Shown: positions 55,328 through 61,974 of the stretch, one piece after another
How positions within the stretch are numbered: position 1 is the first letter of the stretch
How the letters are laid out: each line of letters starts with the position of its first letter
Assembly: GCA_003569165.1 (NCBI GenBank)
Contig: BGOI01000001.1
Coordinates: forward strand, 404,001 to 468,000
DNA from: Opitutia bacterium
GTDB taxonomy: Bacteria; Verrucomicrobiota; Verrucomicrobiia; Opitutales; UBA953
Direction of reading: 5' to 3'
DNA: 64,000 nucleotides
Translations under genes and position numbers: made by a program
The notes under the pieces: generated by a model
Database searches by the model: none
Seen by the model: only the letters and a program-made list of their open reading frames with translations
Told to the model about the DNA's origin: nothing

Positions 55328-55765
55328 TTAGTCGCGACGACGGCGACCGATCGAATTCTTCACCGGAATAATCCGCACAGGCTCGCGGGTCTTGATCCAG
55401 AGATCACTCTCCTTGAAAAGCTTTCCGGAAATGCTCTGCACCGCGTCGCCGAACGACTCAACGGGCACGCGTTGTCCCTTGGGCGATTCGTTGAAGGCCT
55501 TGGCGACCTCGACGATCTTGGCAGAGACTTCCTTGGGGTCATCGTCCTCGAGCAGCTGGACGACCCAGCCGGTGAGATCCTTAGGCAGGCCTTCCTCGGG
55601 TTCGCTGACCAGGACGAGCATCTGCTTCTTGGCAGGCTTCTCGCGCTCGACGGCGTCCTCGGCCACGACATCACGCAGCTGGTTGAGGATCTCGGCGGCG
55701 AGGCGTACATCAACGCCGCTCGACTTCAGGATCTTCTGGACGGTTTCGAGGTCTACTTTGGCCAT
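55328..55765 (-). CDS. Conserved small protein of unknown function
   Basis: A 145-residue cytoplasmic-looking protein. ATG 55765 (MAKVDLETVQKILKSSGVDV) is chosen because the upstream extension reads into repeat sequence. The rest contains QLRDVVAEDAVEREKPAKKQ, then KDLTGWVVQLLEDDDPKEVS and IKTREPVRIIPVKNSIGRRRR. The basic end may bind nucleic acid. I do not recognise the family. No operon partner is present; it is divergent from trmB. Confidence 0.65.
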   Translation of the reverse strand: MAKVDLETVQKILKSSGVDVRLAAEILNQLRDVVAEDAVEREKPAKKQMLVLVSEPEEGLPKDLTGWVVQLLEDDDPKEVSAKIVEVAKAFNESPKGQRVPVESFGDAVQSISGKLFKESDLWIKTREPVRIIPVKNSIGRRRRD

Positions 55766-55835
55766 AGACCCCCAAGAGACTCCAACCACCCCAGCGAGGG
55801 AAGCCGGAGTTATTCCCAGCAGGGTAAAGCCAGCA

Positions 55836-56125
55836 TTTTCAGGTCCCAGGTCTCGGCTACAGGTTCGGGCATGGGCGCCAGGTTCGGGCGCGGGAATCAG
55901 GCCTGGGACCTGTACCCGAACCTGAACACCTGAACCTGATACCCGACGGCCGAGACCCGAGACCTGAAACATGACCCCGCCACCTGCCACCCGGAGCAGC
56001 CACCGGCCATCCGTGACAGCATCATCCATTCAGCCCTCCATTCAGTCCTCAACTCAGCCCTCAACCCAGCCCTCCATTCCGCCCTCAACTCCCCCTATAC
56101 TCCATACTCTATACTCCATACTCTC
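55836..56125. repeat. Repeat modules between divergent genes (locus 7)
   Basis: About 55836-55968 is a long imperfect inverted repeat (arms CAGGTCCCAGG... and ...CCTGGGACCTG, with further CAGGTTCGGG-type units). A fragment of module F follows at 55979-56000, then the degenerate J tandem 56026-56092 and a TACTCCATACTC-type tandem 56094-56125. The J block and the following pyrimidine-rich leader match the order at 33.16-33.27 kb. No gene is seen from 55766 to 56195. Confidence 0.75.
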
Positions 56126-56195
56126 TTCATCCGCCCTCTTGCCTCCCACTCCCCTTTCCCTCTTAACCCCCCTCGTGCCGGAACATACCAAAGTC

Positions 56196-56783
56196 ATGGG
56201 CAAGGATTGGGCGGACGCCCGACGAGCCGCCAACGTGGCCCGCTTGGCCGCGACGCTGGCCACCGCCTTGGCCGGTCGGACGGACATCACCTTCGAGCTG
56301 GGTTGCGGCCACGGTCACTGGCTGGCCGCCTACGCCGCGGCGCATCCGCAAGAATTCTGCGTGGGCATCGACCTGATCACGCACCGCGTCGAACGCTCCG
56401 TGCGCAAGCAGACGCTGGGTAAACTGGACAACGTCATCTTCCTGAAAGCCGAGGCAACGGAGTTCCTCGAAGCGCTCCCGCCCGCGGTCGTACTCCGCAA
56501 GATCTTCATCCTCTACCCGGATCCGTGGCCGAAGAAGAAGCACCACAAGAACCGCTTCATCCAAACCGCCAGCCTCGACCTCCTCGCCCAGCGCGCCGTC
56601 GCCGGCGCTCACCTGCACTTCCGCACCGATGACGCGGATTACTTCGAATGGACGCGCACGCTCCTTGCCGAACACGCCGCCTGGAACCTTAAGGCGGAAA
56701 CCACGTGGCCATTCGAGCAAACGACGTTCTTTGAGGAGCGCATGACGGCCAAGCGGGACCTCGAAGCGGAAAGAGTGCCGTAA
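56196..56783 (+). CDS. trmB: tRNA (guanine-N7-)-methyltransferase
   Basis: TrmB makes 7-methylguanosine at position 46 of tRNAs using SAM. The 195-residue product has the SAM site ITFELGCGHGHWLAAYAAAH and the diagnostic FILYPDPWPKKKHHKNRFIQ. ATG 56196 (MGKDWADARRAANVARLAAT) is chosen; GTG 56175 would add seven residues. FRTDDADYFEWTRTLLAEHA is a further conserved block. It stands behind a repeat-rich leader and 75 bases before pyk. Confidence 0.93.
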   Translation: MGKDWADARRAANVARLAATLATALAGRTDITFELGCGHGHWLAAYAAAHPQEFCVGIDLITHRVERSVRKQTLGKLDNVIFLKAEATEFLEALPPAVVLRKIFILYPDPWPKKKHHKNRFIQTASLDLLAQRAVAGAHLHFRTDDADYFEWTRTLLAEHAAWNLKAETTWPFEQTTFFEERMTAKRDLEAERVP

Positions 56784-56858
56784 AATCACCCATTTGTGCC
56801 GATTGCTAGGGCGTTCTTTCCCTTGCGTCTCCACCTTTCATAAGTTGTCATAAACGCT

Positions 56859-58298
56859 GTGAAGTCCTTCCGTCACACACGCATCACGTTCACCATCGGT
56901 CCGGCCACGGAGTCGGAGGCCCAACTAGAAGCGATCATCCAGGCCGGAGCCAACGTGGTCCGACTCAATATGGCCCACGCTGACCATGCCTGGGTCCGCG
57001 CCACCGTCGAACGCGTCCGGCTCGTCAGCCGCCGCATGAAGAAGGAGCTCGCGGTGATGATGGACATCAAAGGCCCGGAAATCCGCACCGGCGCCCGCAA
57101 GGAGGCCACCCAGCTTACCGTCGGACAAGTCGTCGACGTCACGGGCTCCGACGCGGCCCAGGCCGAAGGCGACATCCTCGTCATCCCCACCAATTACCCA
57201 AAAATGATCAGCGCCGTGCCCGTGGGCGGCGTCGTCTTGGTCGACAACGGCCTGATCCAGCTCCGCGTCCTCGCGCAGAAGCAGGACCGCCTCCGCTGCA
57301 AGGTCGAGCAGCCCGGTCCCCTCGGCAGCCGCCGCCACATCAACCTCCCCGGTGTCAAGGTCGACCTCCCTGCCCTCACCGACAAGGACCGCGCCGACGT
57401 GGCCGTCGGCTGCGAGGTCGGCGTCGACTTCTACGCCCTCTCGTTCGTCCGCGAAGCGGCCGACGTCTACGCCCTGCGCACTCTTCTCGCCCAGCATGAG
57501 TCGAAGGCCCACATCATCTCAAAAATCGAGGACCAGTCCGCCATCGAGCACCTCGGTTCTATCCTTGAAGCCACCGACGCCCTGATGGTCGCCCGCGGAG
57601 ACCTCGGCATCGAAATCCCTTACGAGACCTTGCCGCTCATCCAGCGTCGCGCGGTCGCCATGGCCATCGCCTGCCGCAAGCCGGTCATCGTCGCCACGCA
57701 CATGCTCGAGTCGATGATCCAAAACCCGGTCCCGACCCGCGCTGAAGTGACCGACGTCTCCAACGCCGTCCTCGAGATGGCCGACTCGGTGATGCTTTCC
57801 GGCGAGACCACCACGGGTAAACACCCCATCCGCTGCGTCGAAGTGATGAAACGGATCGCCAAGACGACCGAGAACGAACTGCCGCGCGTGCTTTCGCCTG
57901 AGCAGCCGAACGAGACCCCGAAGATCAAGCTCCTCCGCGCCGCCGCTGGCCTCGCCCAGGATCTCGGCAACACGGGCATCATCGCATTCACGCGCAATGG
58001 CGACGTGCCCCGCACCCTTTCCTCCCTCCGCTCGGTCGGCTGCCCGATCTATGCGTTCATGGAAGAAGAACACGTCCACCGGAAGATGAGCCTTCTCTGG
58101 GGCGTCGAGTCTTTCCAGATGAAGTTCGAGCCCAAGGCCGAGGATAATATCACGCTGGCGCTCATCCGACTACGCGACGAAGGCTACTGCGTGCCTGGCC
58201 AGATGCTCGTCATCGTGACCAACGTTATTCTGGGTCCGACCGTTATCGATTCCGTCCAGCTCCGTATTGTCCCGGCCATCGAAGCACCGAAAGTTTGA
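56859..58298 (+). CDS. pyk: Pyruvate kinase
   Basis: Pyk makes pyruvate and ATP from phosphoenolpyruvate. The 479-residue product begins at GTG 56859 with MKSFRHTRITFTIGPATESE. Key blocks are MMDIKGPEIRTGARKEATQL, KDRADVAVGCEVGVDFYALS, IEDQSAIEHL, MVARGDLGIEIPYETLPLIQ (metal- and PEP-binding) and ATHMLESMIQNPVPTRAEVT. The C-terminal regulatory domain contains AFTRNGDVPRTLSSLRSVGC. Length fits the standard enzyme. It is followed by a repeat region. Confidence 0.95.
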   Translation: MKSFRHTRITFTIGPATESEAQLEAIIQAGANVVRLNMAHADHAWVRATVERVRLVSRRMKKELAVMMDIKGPEIRTGARKEATQLTVGQVVDVTGSDAAQAEGDILVIPTNYPKMISAVPVGGVVLVDNGLIQLRVLAQKQDRLRCKVEQPGPLGSRRHINLPGVKVDLPALTDKDRADVAVGCEVGVDFYALSFVREAADVYALRTLLAQHESKAHIISKIEDQSAIEHLGSILEATDALMVARGDLGIEIPYETLPLIQRRAVAMAIACRKPVIVATHMLESMIQNPVPTRAEVTDVSNAVLEMADSVMLSGETTTGKHPIRCVEVMKRIAKTTENELPRVLSPEQPNETPKIKLLRAAAGLAQDLGNTGIIAFTRNGDVPRTLSSLRSVGCPIYAFMEEEHVHRKMSLLWGVESFQMKFEPKAEDNITLALIRLRDEGYCVPGQMLVIVTNVILGPTVIDSVQLRIVPAIEAPKV

Positions 58299-58324
58299 AG
58301 GGTGGCAGGTGGCGGGATAGGGTG

Positions 58325-58634
58325 GGATGCGATGACATCGCATCCGCCTGCATCTAGGTAGGGCCGAGCATCCCTGCTCGGCCGCGGCCAACCAAGGATG
58401 GTTGGCCCTACCCGTATTCATTCTCAGGTGACGGGTGACGGCCACCAGGGCATCGGCCCCTCAGGAGTCGGCCTTTCAGCCATCAGCCATCGGCTTCGGG
58501 ATCCTGCGGCCGGCTCCCGAACGGCCGCAGCATCCTTCCCGGTTTCCGGTCTCCCCTTGTGGCTATCCTCTGCATCGGGGTAGGGCCGAGCATCCCTGCT
58601 CGGCCGCGGCCAACCAAGGATGGTTGGCCCTACC
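58325..58634. repeat. Mosaic of palindromic repeat modules (locus 8)
   Basis: Modules in order: REP family C hairpin 58325-58345; double family A element 58358-58411; an inverted half of E from 58424 to about 58515; H 58527-58559; and a second double A element 58579-58634 with GTAG and CTAC feet. No gene fits 58299-58636. Confidence 0.8.
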
Positions 58635-58636
58635 AA

Positions 58637-59500
58637 TTAGATCTGAAAATACCTTCGCGCCAGCGCCTGCGTGCCGGCGTCGCCTTCGCCGGCGGCGACG
58701 ACGTCGCCGTAGAGTTTCGCGGCGAGTTCGAGGCCTGGCAGTTTGATGCCCTGCTCTTTGCACACATCGAGCGAAAGGCCGATATCCTTCACGAAATGCT
58801 TCACGTAAAAGCCCGGGGCGAAGTCGCCCTTGAGCACACGCGGAGCGAGGTTCAGCAGCGCCCAGCTGGACGCGCCGCCGCCCGAGATCGAACGGAGCGT
58901 GGTCTCGAGGTTGAGGCCCGTGGCGTGCGCGAAAGCCAGAGCTTCGGACATCGCGATCATGCCGGAAGCGATGCCTATTTGGTTGGCGAGCTTGCAGAAC
59001 TGGCCCGTGCCGGGACCGCCCTGGAGGACGATTGTCTTGCCCATCGCGGCGAACAGCGGCGCGGCGAAATCAAAATCCTTCTGCGCACCGCCGACCATGA
59101 TGGTCAGCGTGCCTTCGCGCGCGCCGCGATCGCCACCCGAGACCGGAGCATCCAGCGGGCCGAAATCTTTGGCAGCAGCCTCGGTAGCCAGCGAACGGGC
59201 GAGGGCCGGGCTCGACGTTGTCATGTCGATAAGCACACAGCCGGGCTTGGCGGTCGACATGAAGCCCTGCGGTCCGCGCCAGACTTCTTCGACGTCGTTC
59301 GGATAGCCCACCATCGAGATCACCGCGTCGACGCCCTTGGCCGCTTCGGCCGGTGAGGCGGCCCACTTGGCGCCGAGCGCAAAGAGGTCATCTGCCTTGG
59401 ACTTCGTGCGGGTGTAGACCGTGACCTCATGGCCCGCCTTGAGCAAGTTGGCCACCATGCTCTTACCCATCACTCCTGTGCCCACGAATGCGATTTTCAT
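58637..59500 (-). CDS. 3-hydroxyisobutyrate dehydrogenase / tartronate semialdehyde reductase-like protein
   Basis: A 287-residue NAD(P)-dependent beta-hydroxyacid dehydrogenase. The N-terminal Rossmann motif is IAFVGTGVMGKSMVANLLKA, followed by LIDMTTSSPALARSLA and the substrate-binding DAPVSGGDRGAREGTLTIMV. The catalytic Lys lies in GQFCKLANQIGIASGMIAMS. The family includes GarR and MmsB; substrate choice cannot be read. ATG 59500 gives MKIAFVGTGVMG; an upstream extension reads only repeats. It ends directly beside a REP copy. Confidence 0.9.
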   Translation of the reverse strand: MKIAFVGTGVMGKSMVANLLKAGHEVTVYTRTKSKADDLFALGAKWAASPAEAAKGVDAVISMVGYPNDVEEVWRGPQGFMSTAKPGCVLIDMTTSSPALARSLATEAAAKDFGPLDAPVSGGDRGAREGTLTIMVGGAQKDFDFAAPLFAAMGKTIVLQGGPGTGQFCKLANQIGIASGMIAMSEALAFAHATGLNLETTLRSISGGGASSWALLNLAPRVLKGDFAPGFYVKHFVKDIGLSLDVCKEQGIKLPGLELAAKLYGDVVAAGEGDAGTQALARRYFQI

Positions 59501-59537
59501 GAGGGGAGTGAAGGCGGAACGCGTCCGATGGCAAACA

Positions 59538-59772
59538 GGTAGGGATGCGATGACATCGCATCCGCCTGTATCGAGGTAGGGACAGCACCACGTGCTGTCC
59601 TCGGTGGAAAAGTGGATGCAAACTTCAGGTGGCGGGTGGCAGCCCCGGGTGGCAGGTGGCGGGATAGGCAGGGATGCGATGACATCGCATCCGCCTCTCT
59701 TTAGGGTAGGGCCGAGCATCCTTGCTCGGCCGTTCGCTCAACCGCGCCCGACCAAGGATGCTCGGCCCTACC
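59538..59772. repeat. Mosaic of palindromic repeat modules (locus 9)
   Basis: Modules in order: REP C with GTAG foot 59538-59562; REP B with GTAG foot 59575-59599; F (inverted) 59628-59665; REP C 59672-59692; and a variant double A element 59705-59772 with a longer spacer between its hairpins. Three GTAG-foot families occur here within 240 bases. No gene fits 59501-59813. Confidence 0.8.
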
Positions 59773-59813
59773 AACCGCTTGCCCTCCGCCTCCGAATCCT
59801 CGAACCTACCGCC

Positions 59814-60998
59814 ATGTCCTCAGCGCCCCTCACCGTCAGCGAGCTCTCCGATGTCCTCAAGGGCACGGTGAACCGCATCGGCACGGTCGAGGTCGTCGGC
59901 GAAATCTCGGGCTATAAGCACTACTCCTCGGGACATCATTACTTCTCGATCAAGGACAGCGGCGCCACGCTCGCCTGCGTTCTTCTCAGCTACCAAGCCC
60001 GCTGGGTGAAGTTCCCGCTGGGCGATGGCGTGAAGGTCATCGTCAAGGCCAAGGCTGATATCTACGCGCCGTCCGGCAAGCTCTCGCTGATGGTCGATTC
60101 GATGAAGCCGGCCGGCGAAGGCGACCTCTTCCAGAAATTCAAGGTGCTGCAGGAGAAACTGAAGGCCGAAGGGCTCTTCGACGAAGCGAACAAGCGTCCC
60201 CTGCCCGACTTCCCGAAGGTCGTCGCGTTCGTCACCTCCGAAAGCGGCGCGGTCTGGCACGACTTCACCGAAGTACTCAAGACCCGTGGATGGAGCGGCA
60301 CGGCCTGGCTCGTGCCGGCGCGCGTCCAGGGCGAAACCTGCCCAGGCTCGGTGGCCAACGGCCTCAAGCTCGCCAACGCCATCCCGGGCATCGACCTCAT
60401 CGTGGTCGGCCGCGGCGGAGGCTCGATGGAAGATCTCTGGGGCTTCAATGACGAAGGTCTCGTGCGCGCCGTGCGCGCCAGCAAGACGCCGGTCATCTCG
60501 GCCGTCGGCCATCAGACCGACTTCACGTTGTGCGACTTCGCGGCCGACAAGCGCGCCGAGACCCCGACCGCCGCGGCCGAACTCATCGTCTCCGGCCAGA
60601 TCAAGCTGCGCGAAAAGCTAAAGCTCCTCGCCGCCGAACTCGCCCGCCACTCTCCCAAGGCCAAGCTGCAATCACTGTACCAGGATCTCGATCTGCTGAA
60701 CGAACGCCTCGATGGCGCCGCTCAGGAAGTCGTCGCGGAATATCGCCATCGCCTCTCCGAGCTCGGCAGCGAACTCCATCGCCTCTCGCCCAAGGCCCGT
60801 CTCGGCGTCACGCGCGAGAAGCTTAACCAGCTCGGCCATCGCCTCCGCTCGGCCGGCTTCGAATCCATCCTGTCCCGCGGCTACTCCATCGTCCGCGACG
60901 CCGACGGCACCGTCATCTCGACCAGCAAGGGCGTGACCAAGGGCCGCAAACTCCGCCTCAAGTTCAACGACGGCGAAGCCGACGCGACGGGGGGGTAG
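59814..60998 (+). CDS. xseA: Exodeoxyribonuclease VII large subunit
   Basis: XseA is the catalytic subunit of ExoVII, which degrades single-stranded DNA. The 394-residue product starts at ATG 59814 with MSSAPLTVSELSDVLKGTVN. An OB-fold domain contains VEVVGEISGYKHYSSGHHYF and SIKDSGATLACVLLSYQARW. The nuclease domain has AFVTSESGAVWHDFTEVLKT, LIVVGRGGGSMEDLWGFNDE and VISAVGHQTDFTLCDFAADK. The coiled-coil C-terminus is present. The small subunit gene xseB is not adjacent. The stop lies 6 bases before the tandem REP array. Confidence 0.94.
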   Translation: MSSAPLTVSELSDVLKGTVNRIGTVEVVGEISGYKHYSSGHHYFSIKDSGATLACVLLSYQARWVKFPLGDGVKVIVKAKADIYAPSGKLSLMVDSMKPAGEGDLFQKFKVLQEKLKAEGLFDEANKRPLPDFPKVVAFVTSESGAVWHDFTEVLKTRGWSGTAWLVPARVQGETCPGSVANGLKLANAIPGIDLIVVGRGGGSMEDLWGFNDEGLVRAVRASKTPVISAVGHQTDFTLCDFAADKRAETPTAAAELIVSGQIKLREKLKLLAAELARHSPKAKLQSLYQDLDLLNERLDGAAQEVVAEYRHRLSELGSELHRLSPKARLGVTREKLNQLGHRLRSAGFESILSRGYSIVRDADGTVISTSKGVTKGRKLRLKFNDGEADATGG

Positions 60999-61003
60999 TT
61001 AAC

Positions 61004-61305
61004 CTGCCTCGGGTAGGGCCGGGCATCCCTGCCCGGCCGCAAGCTGCCTCGGGTAGGGCCGAGCATCCCTGCCCGGCAGCGTGCTGCCTCGGGTAGGGCC
61101 GAGCATCCCTGCTCGGCCGCAAGCTGCCTCGGGTAGGGCCGAGCATCCTGCTCGCCGCAAGCTGCCTCGGGTAGGGCCGAGCATCCCTGCTCGACCGCAA
61201 GCTGCCTCGGGTAGGGCCGAGCATCCCTGCTCGACCGCAAGCTGCCTCGGGTAGGGCCGAGCATCCCTGCTCGGCCGCGGCCAACCAAGGATGGTTGGCC
61301 CTACC
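61004..61305. repeat. Seven-unit 40-bp tandem array of REP family A
   Basis: Units begin at 61004, 61044, 61084, 61124, 61162, 61202 and 61242. Each has CTGCCTCGG, then GTAG, then a GGCCGAGCA/TGCTCGGCC hairpin, then GCAAG. The fourth unit has lost two bases; units 5 and 6 share a G-to-A change. The last unit is a complete double element ending CTAC near 61304. The array lies next to the RAYT gene, between it and xseA. Confidence 0.9.
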
Positions 61306-61320
61306 TTAGCTAACCCTACC

Positions 61321-61761
61321 TTAATAGGTAAAAGGCCAATCAATCGGCTCAGCGCATAACCCTGCCCTCACCGGATTATTCCGGACGTACCGACATTTTT
61401 CCGCGACCTCGTGCTCCCCTCTTAGCCGGTGATCAAAGAATCCTTTCTGCCAGGAAACGCCTGCGTGTCTGGCTAAGTGTTGCTTCAAGTCTGCAACAGT
61501 CTTCGGCATTCCTTTACGGTGATCGAATTGCGCGATGATATGCAGGTGATCAGGCATCAGGACGCTGACCACGGGCCTGATCAGCCCCTTGGACTCATAG
61601 AACGCCAACGCTCCACGATAAACCGCGGCCGTCACCGGGTTTGCCAGCTGATTCAACCCTCGCGGCTGACAGCAAATCGTCACGAACCACTTATCTTTCT
61701 CATCAACCCAGGACGGGATGGCGTGATAAAGACGATCCCGGGTCGGCAAAGGCATCGACAA
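61321..61761 (-). CDS. REP-associated tyrosine transposase (RAYT), IS200/Y1 HUH type
   Basis: A 146-residue single-strand DNA transposase. The HUH motif is PDHLHIIAQF with His72 and His74. The catalytic Tyr is most likely Tyr125 in CRYVRNNPVRAGL, and WQKGFFDHRLR is a RAYT signature. ATG 61761 is chosen; ATG 61755 is possible. Length is typical and no key residue is missing. REP copies flank it: the seven-unit array ends 16 bases beyond its stop, and further copies lie about 70-210 bases upstream. RAYTs bind GTAG-type REP hairpins in other bacteria; there are no IS ends typical of IS200. Confidence 0.92.
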   Translation of the reverse strand: MSMPLPTRDRLYHAIPSWVDEKDKWFVTICCQPRGLNQLANPVTAAVYRGALAFYESKGLIRPVVSVLMPDHLHIIAQFDHRKGMPKTVADLKQHLARHAGVSWQKGFFDHRLRGEHEVAEKCRYVRNNPVRAGLCAEPIDWPFTY

Positions 61762-61831
61762 AAGATGGCAAGCTCCACGTCTTCACCAAAGCAGGAGAGC
61801 CATCAGCCCACGCATAGGTTTAATACTCTAA

Positions 61832-61971
61832 CGGCCGACCAAGGATGGTTGGCCCTACCAACTCACTGCCTTGGGTAGGGCCGAGCATCCCTGCTCGGCC
61901 GCAAGCTGCCTCGGGTAGGGCCGAGCATCCCTGCTCGGCCGCGGCCAACCAAGGATGGTTGGCCCTACCCA
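61832..61971. repeat. REP family A copies upstream of RAYT
   Basis: A half element (GGCCGACC...TGGTTGGCC, CTAC foot) at 61832-61859, one single GTAG-foot hairpin at about 61875-61902, and a full double element 61915-61969. The remaining 61762-61831 holds no feature beyond the RAYT leader. Confidence 0.85.
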
Positions 61972-61974
61972 AGC

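Noticed and set aside
61004-61305. Possible CRISPR array from seven 40-bp repeats
   Set aside because: The whole 40-bp unit is repeated, there are no unique spacers, the unit contains a GTAG-foot REP hairpin, and no cas gene is near.
60881-61343. Open frames of 100-135 codons with repeated ARPYPRQ-type text
   Set aside because: They are translations of the REP array and end of xseA; their repeats only mirror the DNA units.
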